Positions 16,025-25,080 of a stretch of 64,000 bases of DNA are shown piece after piece. Below the pieces are notes generated by a model that saw only the letters and a list, made by a program, of their open reading frames with translations, was not told the origin of the DNA and did no database searches. The translations under genes were made by a program, and so were the position numbers. The DNA is taken from positions 17,681 through 81,680 of the forward strand of contig JAQGKD010000120.1 of assembly GCA_028290285.1 (NCBI GenBank), read 5' to 3'. Position 1 is the stretch's first letter. Each line of letters opens with the position of its first letter. Source of the stretch: Hyphomicrobiales bacterium (GTDB lineage Bacteria > Pseudomonadota > Alphaproteobacteria > Rhizobiales > Beijerinckiaceae).

Positions 16025-16786
16025 TCAGTCGAGAATACGAAGGGTGTCGCCGACAGCAATCTCCCCACCTGCGATCACCGAGGCGTAAATTCCACAATGC
16101 AGATGGCCGAAGGCGCTTTGCAGGGTCGCCATGATATCGAGATCGCGCTCCCCGGTGTGAGGCTCCACGTGAGTGGCAGGACAGCGATCGATGGGTTTGA
16201 GAACCTTCAATCGCACGTCGCCTATGGCCAAGCGGCGCCCGACCAGCCCCTCTTCCAACCAGGCATCCCAGCCCTCGACTGCGATGTTGGCGCGAAAGCG
16301 GAGCGGATTCACCGGTCGCCCCAGCCTCCTCTCCAGGTCCAGCACGCTCGCGAGGTTGAGCAAGGACACGAACCCCGCGCGGATGGAATCAGTGAAGCGA
16401 AAACCTTCCGGCGCACTCAGCAGGCGGAGGGGGCCGCGCATTTCGTCAGCGCAGAATTCCGCAACAGAACGCTCAACCTCAGCCCTCCCGGCCTCTGACC
16501 GCAGATCGCCCCGGACCATCTCCTCGCCCCTGTACGAAATCGAGAGAACATGAGTGGCCTCGTCATAGCGGGACGCGAGTTGCGCCAATCGGGCGTTCTT
16601 CATCAGCATAAGGAAACGGGTCTTCGGTTGGTAGGCGGGCGCGGCTTCATCGAAGGACGAGCGGCCATTCTCGATGGCAAACAGCCGATCGCACGGAAAG
16701 AACGCACCCGCCTGAAGCGTGACCCGGGAAAGCGGCTCCGGTGACAGACCCTTGACGGGATAGCGATGCAGCGCGGCGATTGTCAT
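16025..16786 (-). CDS. MOSC domain protein
   Basis: A 253-residue protein with the MOSC N-terminal beta-barrel ([15 protein letters not shown]) and the MOSC domain. The C-terminal half has [29 protein letters not shown] with the conserved Cys, and [18 protein letters not shown]. Such proteins are related to the C-terminal domain of molybdenum cofactor sulfurase and to YcbX/mARC, which act in molybdenum-dependent reduction of N-hydroxylated compounds. No fused ferredoxin domain is present, so a separate partner would be needed. The gene is divergent from clpB. Confidence 0.88.
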   Translation of the reverse strand: MTIAALHRYPVKGLSPEPLSRVTLQAGAFFPCDRLFAIENGRSSFDEAAPAYQPKTRFLMLMKNARLAQLASRYDEATHVLSISYRGEEMVRGDLRSEAGRAEVERSVAEFCADEMRGPLRLLSAPEGFRFTDSIRAGFVSLLNLASVLDLERRLGRPVNPLRFRANIAVEGWDAWLEEGLVGRRLAIGDVRLKVLKPIDRCPATHVEPHTGERDLDIMATLQSAFGHLHCGIYASVIAGGEIAVGDTLRILD

Positions 16787-16986
16787 TGGGTGGTCCCGAG
16801 TGTTGCTGGAGGCACAGGCTCATAAATGATCTGGATCAGGGTCAGCCAAGAAGGAATGCGCCCCTCTGTTGCAGCGGGCGTCCTCTCCCTACATCTCTCC
16901 TGAGGTCGCCGGAAGGGGCCCCGATTCGAACATCGACGCGGCCGTATCGCTACGGGATCGCTGCCGCGGTTGAGGAGAGACCCACC

Positions 16987-19653
16987 ATGAATATGGAAAA
17001 ATATACGGAACGCGCCCGCGGCTTCATCCAGTCGGCGCAATCGCTCGCTCTGCGCGAGGGGCACCAGCAGTTTGCCCCCGAACATGTTCTGAAAGTTTTG
17101 CTCGATGACGAGGAAGGCTTGGCCTCGGGCCTGATCGACAAGGCTGGGGGACGCGCGCACGATGCGCGGACGCAGGTGGAACTGGCTCTCGCCAAGATCC
17201 CCAAGGTGCAGGGCTCTGGAGCAGGCCAGCTTTACCTGGCACCGACGACGGCCCGCATCTTCGACGCGGCCGAGAAACTCGCGCAGAAGGCGGGTGACTC
17301 GTTTGTCACGGTGGAGCGTCTGCTCCTTGCTGTCGCAGCCGAAAAATCCTCCGAAGCCGGCAAGATACTCGCAAATGCCGGGGTCACGCCGCAAACGCTC
17401 AATCACGCCATAGAAGATCTGCGCAAGGGCCGCACGGCCGATCACGCGACCGCCGAGAATGCCTATGACGCACTGAAGAAATATGCGCGCGATCTCACGG
17501 AGGCCGCACGCAACGGAAAGCTCGACCCAGTCATTGGTCGCGACGAGGAAATTCGCCGGACAATTCAGGTTCTGTCGCGGAGGACGAAGAACAACCCGGT
17601 CCTGATCGGCGAACCGGGCGTCGGCAAGACCGCCATCGTCGAAGGCCTCGCGTTGCGCATCGTCAACGGCGACGTGCCGGAAGGCCTTAAGGACAAGAAG
17701 CTGCTTGCCCTCGACATGGGATCGCTGATCGCGGGCGCGAAGTTTCGCGGCGAGTTCGAGGAACGCCTCAAGGCAGTGCTGAACGAGGTCACTGCGGCGG
17801 AAGGTGGCATCATCCTCTTCATCGACGAGATGCACACGCTCGTCGGCGCTGGCAAGGCAGACGGCGCGATGGATGCGTCCAACCTGCTCAAACCCGCTCT
17901 GGCACGCGGTGAATTGCATTGCGTCGGCGCGACGACGCTCGACGAATATCGCAAGCACGTCGAGAAGGATGCCGCGCTGGCGCGCCGTTTTCAGCCGGTT
18001 TTCGTCAGCGAGCCCACGGTCGAGGATACGATCTCGATCCTGCGCGGGTTAAAGGAAAAGTACGAGCTGCATCACGGCGTGCGGATCACGGACGCGGCGA
18101 TCGTCGCGGCTGCGACCCTGTCCAATCGCTACATCGCGGATCGCTTTCTGCCGGACAAGGCGATCGATCTCGTCGACGAGGCTTCGTCACGGCTGCGCAT
18201 GCAGGTCGATTCCAAGCCGGAGGAACTGGACGAACTCGATCGTCGTGTCATCCAGCTCAAGATCGAGCAGGAAGCGCTGCGTAAGGAAACCGACCGCGCC
18301 TCGCGCGAACGGCTGCTGAAGCTCGAAACGGAACTCGCCGACCTCGAGGAAAAATCAGCTGCCCTGACGACGCGCTGGAAGGCTGAGAAGGACAAGCTGG
18401 GTGAAGCGCAGAAGCTGAAGGAACAGCTTGAGGGAGCCCGCAACGAGCTCGCCCAGGCACAGCGCCGCGGCGAATATCAGCGCGCGGGCGAGCTGACCTA
18501 TGGGGTCATTCCGGAGCTTGAGAAAAAGCTCGGCGAGACCGAAAACAAGGCCGGAACCGCGCTCGTCGAGGAAGAGGTGACGGCCGATCACGTCGCGCAG
18601 GTCGTGTCCCGCTGGACCGGCGTGCCCGTCGACAAAATGCTGGAAGGCGAGCGCGACAAACTTCTCAAGATGGAAGACAGCCTCGCAAAGCGGGTCGTTG
18701 GTCAGCGGGAGGCCGTGCACGCGGTCTCCACCGCGGTGCGTCGCGCACGCGCCGGCTTGCAGGATCCCAACAGGCCCATCGGCTCGTTCATGTTCCTGGG
18801 GCCGACGGGCGTAGGCAAGACCGAGCTGACCAAGGCGCTGGCAGCTTTCATGTTCGACGATGAGACGGCCATGGTCCGTCTCGACATGTCTGAATATATG
18901 GAGAAGCATTCCGTCTCACGTCTCATCGGGGCTCCCCCCGGCTACGTCGGCTACGAGGAGGGCGGTGCGCTGACGGAGGCGGTCCGCCGCCGCCCCTATC
19001 AGGTCGTTCTGTTCGATGAGATCGAGAAAGCGCATCCCGACGTGTTCAACGTCCTGCTGCAGGTTCTCGACGACGGTCGTCTTACGGACGGACAGGGTCG
19101 CACCGTGGATTTCCGCAACGTCCTCGTGATCATGACGTCGAACCTGGGGGCGGAATACCTCGTCAGTCAGAGCGAAGGCGAGGATTCCTCGGCCGTCTAC
19201 AACGAAGTCATGTCCGTCGTGCGCAGCCACTTCCGGCCGGAATTCCTCAACCGCGTCGATGAGATCGTTCTGTTCCATCGCCTGCAGCGCGAGGACATGG
19301 GAGCGATCGTGGACATCCAGATGATGCGTCTCGGACGTCTGCTGGAAGACCGCAAGATCACGCTCGACCTCGACGCGAAGGCGCGGCAATGGCTTGCCGA
19401 CAAGGGTTACGACCCCGCTTATGGCGCGCGCCCGTTGAAGCGCGTCATTCAGAAGTCCGTGCAGGATCCTCTGGCCGAGAGCATCCTCGCCGGCGAGGTA
19501 AAGGACGGGGAAACCGTGAAGATCAGTGCCTCTAAGGAAGGGCTCACGATCGGCGGACATGTCGTGGCGACAGGCGACTCCGAAAGGGATCGCGGCAATG
19601 CCGGCCGCGTCGTCCGCTTCCCGAAAGGCTCCGGCCCAGTGTCGCTGCAGTAA
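16987..19653 (+). CDS. clpB: ATP-dependent disaggregase ClpB
   Basis: An 888-residue Hsp100 protein. In order: an N-terminal Clp repeat domain ([18 protein letters not shown]), AAA module 1 with Walker [14 protein letters not shown] and Walker [16 protein letters not shown], the coiled-coil M-domain at about residues 400-530, AAA module 2 with Walker [15 protein letters not shown] and [14 protein letters not shown], and the C-terminal domain ([11 protein letters not shown]). The ATG at 16987 has GAGGAGAG upstream. The tail after [14 protein letters not shown] runs some 45 residues and is longer than in E. coli ClpB. It acts with DnaK to resolve aggregates. A terminator at 19680 ends the transcript. 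Confidence 0.97.
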   Translation: MNMEKYTERARGFIQSAQSLALREGHQQFAPEHVLKVLLDDEEGLASGLIDKAGGRAHDARTQVELALAKIPKVQGSGAGQLYLAPTTARIFDAAEKLAQKAGDSFVTVERLLLAVAAEKSSEAGKILANAGVTPQTLNHAIEDLRKGRTADHATAENAYDALKKYARDLTEAARNGKLDPVIGRDEEIRRTIQVLSRRTKNNPVLIGEPGVGKTAIVEGLALRIVNGDVPEGLKDKKLLALDMGSLIAGAKFRGEFEERLKAVLNEVTAAEGGIILFIDEMHTLVGAGKADGAMDASNLLKPALARGELHCVGATTLDEYRKHVEKDAALARRFQPVFVSEPTVEDTISILRGLKEKYELHHGVRITDAAIVAAATLSNRYIADRFLPDKAIDLVDEASSRLRMQVDSKPEELDELDRRVIQLKIEQEALRKETDRASRERLLKLETELADLEEKSAALTTRWKAEKDKLGEAQKLKEQLEGARNELAQAQRRGEYQRAGELTYGVIPELEKKLGETENKAGTALVEEEVTADHVAQVVSRWTGVPVDKMLEGERDKLLKMEDSLAKRVVGQREAVHAVSTAVRRARAGLQDPNRPIGSFMFLGPTGVGKTELTKALAAFMFDDETAMVRLDMSEYMEKHSVSRLIGAPPGYVGYEEGGALTEAVRRRPYQVVLFDEIEKAHPDVFNVLLQVLDDGRLTDGQGRTVDFRNVLVIMTSNLGAEYLVSQSEGEDSSAVYNEVMSVVRSHFRPEFLNRVDEIVLFHRLQREDMGAIVDIQMMRLGRLLEDRKITLDLDAKARQWLADKGYDPAYGARPLKRVIQKSVQDPLAESILAGEVKDGETVKISASKEGLTIGGHVVATGDSERDRGNAGRVVRFPKGSGPVSLQ

Positions 19654-19679
19654 TCCGCAGAGCCAAAGTTACGAGAGCG

Positions 19680-19710
19680 AGGGCGGGACCGATGTGTCCC
19701 GCCCTGTTTC
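19680..19710. terminator. Bidirectional terminator between clpB and the nitrile hydratase-like operon
   Basis: AGGGCGGGAC at 19680-19689 pairs with GTCCCGCCCT at 19696-19705, with a 6-base loop, followed by GTTTCT. The two operons converge here. Confidence 0.8.
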
Positions 19711-19716
19711 TATGAG

Positions 19717-20355
19717 CTAATGCGCATGTGCTCTGACCAATGCGACGCCGATCATGGCATCGCGTGAAATCAAGTCCGCAAGGCCAGCCTCGTTGAGTCC
19801 TTCCGTCCCCTCGGGCCGCCGAGGCACGACTAGAAAACGCATATCCGCAGTGGAATCATGGACGCGCACTTCTGTCTCGTCGGAGAGCTGCGTCCCAAAC
19901 TCAGCAAGCACGGCGCGGGGCTCGTGCACGATCCGCGCGCGATAGGCGCGACTCTTGTACCAACTCGGTGGCAGTCCAAGCAGCTCGCGCGGATAACACG
20001 AGCACAACGTGCAGACGACGACGTTATGGACATCATCGGTATTTTCGACGGCGACGAGACGCGTCGTCGTCATGGGATAGCCGAGTTCGGCCACGGCGGC
20101 ATTTGCATCGGCCAGCAGGCGCGCGCGATAGGCTGGATCGGTCCACGCCTTGGCGACCACAGCCGCGCCATGCGCAGGCGTGATCTGATCTCGTTTCTCG
20201 ATTGCCGACCTCACCTCGTCGGCGGTCACGACGCCCTTTTCGACCAGCAACTCTTTCAGGGCGATCCCGAGGATCTGGTAATAGCTGTGCACCTTGTCGT
20301 CGGGCTGGGGCGCTGGATGAGCGGCGTGATCATGGTCGTGATGATCGTGCGGCAT
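19717..20355 (-). CDS. Nitrile hydratase alpha / thiocyanate hydrolase gamma-like subunit (Co-type)
   Basis: A 212-residue metal-binding subunit of the nitrile hydratase superfamily. The metal claw VCTLCSC is intact (Cys115, Cys118, Cys120); Thr between the first two Cys marks the non-corrin cobalt type. The following stretch YPRELLGLPPSWYKSRAYRARIVHEPRAVLAEFG is family-typical, except that the usual Trp-Pro after CSCYP-type claws is Arg-Glu here. The N-terminus is unusually His-rich (six His in the first 13 residues) and the C-terminus ends in HAH. It is the third gene of a minus-strand operon whose first two genes correspond to the two halves of a beta subunit, the layout of thiocyanate hydrolase (scnB-scnA-scnC) and of the three-subunit toyocamycin nitrile hydratase. 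Substrate is therefore open: nitrile, thiocyanate or other. ATG at 20355 has GAGGA upstream. Confidence 0.88.
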   Translation of the reverse strand: MPHDHHDHDHAAHPAPQPDDKVHSYYQILGIALKELLVEKGVVTADEVRSAIEKRDQITPAHGAAVVAKAWTDPAYRARLLADANAAVAELGYPMTTTRLVAVENTDDVHNVVVCTLCSCYPRELLGLPPSWYKSRAYRARIVHEPRAVLAEFGTQLSDETEVRVHDSTADMRFLVVPRRPEGTEGLNEAGLADLISRDAMIGVALVRAHAH

Positions 20356-20364
20356 GACGGGTCC

Positions 20365-20658
20365 TCAAATCTTTTCGAGCCAGTTTTGGTAGAGATCGAG
20401 ATCGACGCAATCGCGTTTCGATCCGGCATAGTCGTCCCAGAGATCGCATTGCAGAAAACGGACCTCATAAAGATCCTCCGCCTGCCCTGACAGGCGGTAG
20501 GCGAGCAGCTCCGGATTTCCGAATGCGCCAAAATAGCGCGTCACGCGTCCGATCTTGCCACGAACATAGACCGGCGTTCGCACATGGCCGGGCGGATAGT
20601 CGTCTCGCACCCGAACCATATCGCCGGGCATGAATGATGCCGTTTGCGTCCCGCTCAT
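20365..20658 (-). CDS. C-terminal half of a nitrile hydratase beta-type subunit (ScnA-like)
   Basis: A 97-residue protein equal to the C-terminal SH3-like half of nitrile hydratase beta. It contains FMPGDMVRVRDDYPPGHVRTPVYVRGKIG (Arg27 and Arg33, one of which should correspond to the beta Arg that contacts the oxidised Cys claw), then LYEVRFLQCDLWDDYAG and DCVDLDLYQNWLE. Its ATG at 20658 overlaps the stop of the preceding half (ATGA), so the two halves are translationally coupled. It ends 9 bases before the alpha gene. In ordinary nitrile hydratases this sequence is fused behind the N-half; the separate gene resembles scnA of thiocyanate hydrolase. Confidence 0.85.
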   Translation of the reverse strand: MSGTQTASFMPGDMVRVRDDYPPGHVRTPVYVRGKIGRVTRYFGAFGNPELLAYRLSGQAEDLYEVRFLQCDLWDDYAGSKRDCVDLDLYQNWLEKI

Positions 20659-20996
20659 GGTTTCACCACCTCGGTGCCAGGCGCAAGCTCACCGGTGGCG
20701 GCGAGGCGTTCACGAATTTCACGCACGCGCGCATCGATCTCGGCCTGTGTAAGGAGCCCCTTCTCCACCATCTGGCGGGACAGCGCCGCGGTCCAGCGCT
20801 CGTAATAGGTCAGTGTCTGATGGGCATCGTCGCCGAGAGCCTCGATATAGCGCCGGTTCTCGTGCGTCGTGACGATGCCTTTGGCGCCGATGACCGCGCG
20901 GATGCCGTCGATCTGCTTTTCCCAGAAGCCGAGTTCGTGCGTCTCGGGATCGATTGGTCCGTCGTCCAATCCTCCCACGTCATGTGGTCCTCGCAT
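20655..20996 (-). CDS. N-terminal half of a nitrile hydratase beta-type subunit (ScnB-like)
   Basis: A 113-residue protein equal to the N-terminal helical half of nitrile hydratase beta. The hallmark start MRGPHDVGGLDD (family pattern M.G.HD.GG) is followed by ELGFWEKQIDGIRAVIGAKG, HENRRYIEAL (with Arg48/Arg49 at the place of the conserved beta Arg) and LTYYERWTAALSRQMVEKGLLTQAEI. Nitrile hydratase activators (P14K/NhlE type) also resemble this half, so an accessory role is an alternative. However, the C-half follows immediately as a coupled gene, and the two add to about 210 residues, the size of a whole beta subunit. ATG at 20996 has AGGAGG 8 bases upstream. Confidence 0.83.
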   Translation of the reverse strand: MRGPHDVGGLDDGPIDPETHELGFWEKQIDGIRAVIGAKGIVTTHENRRYIEALGDDAHQTLTYYERWTAALSRQMVEKGLLTQAEIDARVREIRERLAATGELAPGTEVVKP

Positions 20997-21155
20997 CCAT
21001 GCTCCTCCTGGACGTTGAAGCGGTCATTGTGGCATGTGGCGCGGCTGACGCAACCGCCTGACGGGTCAGACGTTGATGATAATCTTGCCGGGGAAATCTG
21101 CGCTTTTGCTCAGAACTCGACCCTTGCAATTGATTACGCGCGACCTGGAGGTAAA

Positions 21156-21554
21156 ATGCGTAAGATTCTCATGAGTGGGCTCGCACTCTCGGCTCTCGGA
21201 ATGTCCAGCATCGAACCCGCCACGGCGCAGGCCATGCGTATCGATCACAATGTCGGCGGGCTCGCAAAGGCCCAATCGTCGGTAACGGACGTGCAATATC
21301 GCCGGTACGGGGGATACCGTCGGGATCGTGGGTATAATAACGGCGCTGCCATCGGAGCTGGAATCGCCGGACTCGCGGCGGGAGCCATAGTTGGGGGAGC
21401 CATCGCAAACTCTCAGCAGCCGACCTATTACGAAGGCGGCCCTGCTCCTGTCGCGGACGACGAGGTCTCCTACTGCATGCAGCAGTTTCGCTCCTACGAT
21501 CCGCGCAGCGGCACTTACATGGGCTATGACGGAATGCGTCACGCCTGTCCTTGA
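21156..21554 (+). CDS. BA14K family secreted protein
   Basis: A 132-residue exported protein. A signal peptide is visible at residues 1-25 (MRKILMSGLALSALGMSS then PATAQA). The middle has a Tyr/Arg-rich stretch (YRRYGGYRRDRGYN) and a glycine-zipper-like hydrophobic segment (GAGIAGLAAGAIVGGAIA). The C-terminus carries the BA14K signature: YCMQQFRSYDPRSGTYMGYDGMRHACP with two Cys. The Brucella 14-kDa immunoreactive protein of this family has lectin-like activity; localisation is envelope or periplasm. The start has TGGAGG 6-11 bases upstream. It is divergent from the nitrile hydratase-like operon and convergent with ecm. Confidence 0.88.
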   Translation: MRKILMSGLALSALGMSSIEPATAQAMRIDHNVGGLAKAQSSVTDVQYRRYGGYRRDRGYNNGAAIGAGIAGLAAGAIVGGAIANSQQPTYYEGGPAPVADDEVSYCMQQFRSYDPRSGTYMGYDGMRHACP

Positions 21555-21591
21555 GCCACACCGTGAAGGGCCCGCCCGAATCCCCGAACCG

Positions 21592-23562
21592 TCAGGTGCG
21601 CTCGTCCACGATGCGGACGATGTCCGCCATGATCGTGTTCAGCTCGAAATCCTTCGGCGTATAAACAGCAGCGACCCCCTCAGCGCGCATCCGGGCGGCA
21701 TCTTCGGGCGGGATGATGCCGCCGACGACGAGCGGCACGTCCAGCCCCTCCGCCTTCATCCGGGCGATAACGTCGCGCACCAGCGGTACATGTGAGCCCG
21801 AAAGGATCGAAAGCCCGATGCAATGCACGTCGCCATCGCGGGCCGCACGGACGATTTCCTCGGGCGTGAAGCGGATGCCCTCGTAGACGACGTCCATCCC
21901 GGAATCGCGCGCACGCACGGCAATCTGCTCGGCACCATTGGAGTGACCGTCGAGACCCGGCTTGCCCATGAGAAAAGTGACACGCCGGCCGAGCTTGCGT
22001 GACACACGCTCGACTTCCGCCCTGACGGCGTCGAGATCACCCGCCTCCTGCCGAGCGGTTCTCCCCACCCCCGTCGGCGCGCGATACTCGCCGAAGGCTT
22101 CCCGTAGTACGCCACCCCACTCACCGGTGGTGACGCCGGCTTTCGCGGCAACGATCGAGGGCTCCATGATGTTGCGCCCCTCGGCCGCGGCGGAACGCAG
22201 GCCAGCGAGCGCCGCGACGACCGCGAACGGATCGCGCGCAGCGCGCCAGGCCTGAAGACGCGCGACCTGTTCGGCCTCGACATGTTCCGGCACAACCATG
22301 ATGGCGCTGTCACCTGTGGTCAGGGGGGAGGGTTCACTCTCGAGAAAACGGTTCACGCCGATGACCGCCTGCTCCCCGCGCTCGATGCCTTCAAGGCGTC
22401 GCGTGTTGGATTCGACGAGCTTCGATTTCATGTAACCACTTTCGACCGCCGCGATCGCGCCTCCCATCAGCTCGATCTTCGAAAGCTCCGCGCGCGCCTC
22501 GGCCTTGAGTTGCTCCACCTTGCGCTCGATTTCGTGGCTGCCATCGAACAGGTCGCCGTATTCGAGAAGGTCGGTCTCATAGGCCATGATCTGCTGGATA
22601 CGCAGGGACCATTGCTGGTCGAAGGGACGCGGCAGGCCGAGCGCTTCGTTCCAGGCCGGCAATTGCACGGCTCTTGCACGCGCGTTCTTCGACAGGACGA
22701 CGGCCAGCATCTCGATCAGAATGCGATAGACGTTGTTCTCCGGCTGCTGCTCGGTAAGGCCCAGCGAATTGACCTGCACGCCGTAGCGGAAGCGCCGGAA
22801 TTTCTCGTCCTCGATTCCATAGCGCTCACGCGTAATCTGGTCCCACAATTCAGTGAACGCCCGCATCTTGCAGAGCTCTGTGACGAAACGCATTCCCGCA
22901 TTGACGAAGAACGAAATGCGTCCGACGACCTCGCCGAGGTCCTGGGCAGCGAGATCGCCTGAAGCGCGCACCGAATCGAGAACAGCGATCGCGGTCGCCA
23001 GAGCGAAACTCAATTCCTGGACCGGCGTCGCGCCTGCCTCCTGCAGATGGTAGGAGCAGACATTCATCGGATTCCATTTGGGCATATGTTTCGTCGTGAA
23101 AAGGATCATGTCCTTGGTCAGGCGCATCGAAGGCGCGGGCGGAAACACATAGGTCCCGCGCGAAAGATATTCCTTGATGATGTCGTTCTGCGTCGTGCCC
23201 TGCAGCGCCTCCCGTGGCGCGCCCTGCACGTCAGCCGCGGCAATGTAGAGTGCCATCAACCAGGGCGCAGTCGCGTTGATCGTCATGGATGTGTTCATCG
23301 CGGCGATCGGGATGCCATCGAAGAGCGTTTGCATGTCACCGAGATGCGAGATCGGCACGCCGACCTTGCCGACTTCGCCGCGCGCGAGCAGATGATCCGA
23401 GTCGTAGCCCGTCTGCGTCGGCAGGTCGAAAGCCACCGAAAGCCCCGTCTGTCCCTTGGCGAGATTGCCCCGATAGAGCTTGTTGGACTCCGCCGCCGTC
23501 GAGTGACCTGCATAGGTGCGGAAGATCCACGGCTTATCAGGTTTGGGGGATGCGGCGCTCAT
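21592..23562 (-). CDS. ecm: Ethylmalonyl-CoA mutase
   Basis: A 656-residue adenosylcobalamin-dependent mutase converting (2R)-ethylmalonyl-CoA to (2S)-methylsuccinyl-CoA in the ethylmalonyl-CoA pathway. The N-terminus (KPWIFRTYAGHSTAAESNKLYR, GQTGLSVAFDLPTQTGYDSD, NTSMTINATAPW) is that of the Ecm/MeaA group of single-chain mutases, distinct from MutB. The C-terminal B12-binding domain has the base-off motif DGHSNG and later LSILSGSH and VVGGIIPPED. The start at 23562 is chosen over an upstream in-frame one because it gives the usual length and has GAGAGGC upstream. It is divergent from ccr, so the two pathway enzymes share a 213-bp control region. Its cofactor is supplied by an enzyme like the one at 1-417. 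Confidence 0.95.
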   Translation of the reverse strand: MSAASPKPDKPWIFRTYAGHSTAAESNKLYRGNLAKGQTGLSVAFDLPTQTGYDSDHLLARGEVGKVGVPISHLGDMQTLFDGIPIAAMNTSMTINATAPWLMALYIAAADVQGAPREALQGTTQNDIIKEYLSRGTYVFPPAPSMRLTKDMILFTTKHMPKWNPMNVCSYHLQEAGATPVQELSFALATAIAVLDSVRASGDLAAQDLGEVVGRISFFVNAGMRFVTELCKMRAFTELWDQITRERYGIEDEKFRRFRYGVQVNSLGLTEQQPENNVYRILIEMLAVVLSKNARARAVQLPAWNEALGLPRPFDQQWSLRIQQIMAYETDLLEYGDLFDGSHEIERKVEQLKAEARAELSKIELMGGAIAAVESGYMKSKLVESNTRRLEGIERGEQAVIGVNRFLESEPSPLTTGDSAIMVVPEHVEAEQVARLQAWRAARDPFAVVAALAGLRSAAAEGRNIMEPSIVAAKAGVTTGEWGGVLREAFGEYRAPTGVGRTARQEAGDLDAVRAEVERVSRKLGRRVTFLMGKPGLDGHSNGAEQIAVRARDSGMDVVYEGIRFTPEEIVRAARDGDVHCIGLSILSGSHVPLVRDVIARMKAEGLDVPLVVGGIIPPEDAARMRAEGVAAVYTPKDFELNTIMADIVRIVDERT

Positions 23563-23775
23563 TGCATGAAGCCTCTCGACCACGGATCGGATCAGATTAT
23601 GATGACATGTTGCAGGGCACAATAAGGCGGGGCGGGGTCGGAGAGCACTCTATCCCTTAGTCGCCGGTCTGAAGGTCGCATGATGGCTGCGGCGAAACAT
23701 TAGTAGTATGGTGCATCGCAGCACGCGCGCTAACATGATGTTCTGGTCGCTCGACGATCGTTCAGGGAGAGCAAC
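23563..23775. promoter_or_regulatory. Divergent control region of ecm and ccr
   Basis: A 213-bp gap between two divergent pathway genes, expected to hold both promoters. TGCATCGCA at 23712-23720 fits the loose pattern TGC-N3-GCA seen in PhaR-type sites of Alphaproteobacteria; the match is short and could be chance. No clear -35/-10 pair was found by eye. Confidence 0.4.
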
Positions 23776-25080
23776 GTGGCGGGTTCGGATCTACATGAAG
23801 GACCGGCTTGGGCCGGCGCAGGACCAGGCACCAAGGATCTCTACGAGATCGGCGAGATTCCGCCGCTCGGACATGTGCCGTCCCAAATGTACGCCTGGGC
23901 AATCCGCAAGGACCGGCACGGGCCTCCCGATCAATCGATGCAGCTCGAAGTGGTCCCAACCTGGACATTGGACAGTCACGATGTGCTCGTTCTCGTGATG
24001 GCTGCGGGCGTCAATTACAATGGCGTGTGGGCCGCGCTCGGCGAGCCGGTATCGCCGCTCGACGGGCACAAGAGCCCCTTCCACATCGCAGGATCCGACG
24101 CATCGGGTGTGGTCTGGGCCATCGGCTCCAAGGTCAAGCGCTGGAAAGTCGGCGATGAAGTGGTCGTCCATTGCAACCAGGACGATGGCGATGACGAGGA
24201 ATGCAACGGCGGCGATCCGATGTTTTCGGCATCGCAGCGGATCTGGGGCTATGAGACCCCTGACGGATCCTTCGCGCAGTTCTGCCGCGTGCAGGACCGC
24301 CAGCTCATGGTGCGCCCAAAACATTTGACGTGGGAGGAAAGCGCCTCTTACACGCTGACGCTCGCCACCGCCTACCGAATGCTTTTCGGGCATGAACCGC
24401 ACCGCCTGAAGCCGGGCGACAATGTGCTGGTCTGGGGTGCGTCGGGCGGACTGGGTGTCTTCGGCGTGCAGCTCTGCGCGGCAGCCGGCGCCAATGCGAT
24501 CGGCGTGATTTCCGACGAGACAAAGCGCGATTACGTGCTGTCTCTGGGCGCGCGCGGCGTCATAAATCGAAAAGATTTCAACTGCTGGGGCCAGCTTCCG
24601 AAGGTGAACTCCGAGGAATACTCCGCCTATATGGCGGAGGCGCGAAAGTTCGGGAAAGCGATCTGGAACATCACTGGCCGAAAAGACGTCGACATCGTCT
24701 TCGAACATCCGGGCGAGCAGACGTTTCCGACATCCTGCTTCGTCGTCAAACGCGGCGGCATGGTCGTGTTCTGCGCAGGCACGTCGGGCTTCAACCTTAC
24801 CTTCGATGCGCGATTCGTCTGGATGCGGCAGAAGCGAATCCAAGGGTCGCATTTCGCCCACTTGAAACAGGCGGCAGCGGCCAATCAATTCGTGATCGAC
24901 CGCCGCATCGACCCCTGCGTGTCAGAAGTCTTCCCATGGGACAAGATCCCGCTGGCTCACATGAAAATGTGGAAGAACCAGCATTCGCCCGGCAACATGG
25001 CCGTGCTCGTCAACGCCCAGCGAACAGGACTGAAGACCCTCGACGACGTGATCGAAGCGGCTGCGTCAGGAACCGGCTGA
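23776..25080 (+). CDS. ccr: Crotonyl-CoA carboxylase/reductase
   Basis: A 434-residue NADPH-dependent reductive carboxylase of the MDR superfamily, making (2S)-ethylmalonyl-CoA from crotonyl-CoA and CO2; it is the key enzyme of the ethylmalonyl-CoA pathway. Ccr marks are the N-terminal extension LYEIGEIPPLGHVPSQMYAW, AAGVNYNGVW (Asn of the CO2 pocket), RIWGYETPDGSFAQF (Glu of the pocket), the nucleotide motif VWGASGGLGVFGVQL and IQGSHFAHLKQA (His of the CO2 pocket). These pocket residues distinguish carboxylating from plain enoyl reductases. The GTG at 23776 has AGGGAGA 6-12 bases upstream. The 3' end overlaps the convergent BrkB gene by 15 bases. Confidence 0.96.
   Translation: MAGSDLHEGPAWAGAGPGTKDLYEIGEIPPLGHVPSQMYAWAIRKDRHGPPDQSMQLEVVPTWTLDSHDVLVLVMAAGVNYNGVWAALGEPVSPLDGHKSPFHIAGSDASGVVWAIGSKVKRWKVGDEVVVHCNQDDGDDEECNGGDPMFSASQRIWGYETPDGSFAQFCRVQDRQLMVRPKHLTWEESASYTLTLATAYRMLFGHEPHRLKPGDNVLVWGASGGLGVFGVQLCAAAGANAIGVISDETKRDYVLSLGARGVINRKDFNCWGQLPKVNSEEYSAYMAEARKFGKAIWNITGRKDVDIVFEHPGEQTFPTSCFVVKRGGMVVFCAGTSGFNLTFDARFVWMRQKRIQGSHFAHLKQAAAANQFVIDRRIDPCVSEVFPWDKIPLAHMKMWKNQHSPGNMAVLVNAQRTGLKTLDDVIEAAASGTG

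Noticed and set aside
16783..17958. Long minus-strand frame over the start of clpB
   Set aside because: It is a shadow frame without domains and overlaps clear ClpB motifs on the plus strand.
20655..20658. Beta subunit of the nitrile hydratase-like enzyme broken by a frameshift
   Set aside because: The N-half ends naturally, the C-half has its own Met with an ATGA overlap, and the same split exists in thiocyanate hydrolase. A sequencing error is not fully excluded, but a real split is simpler.
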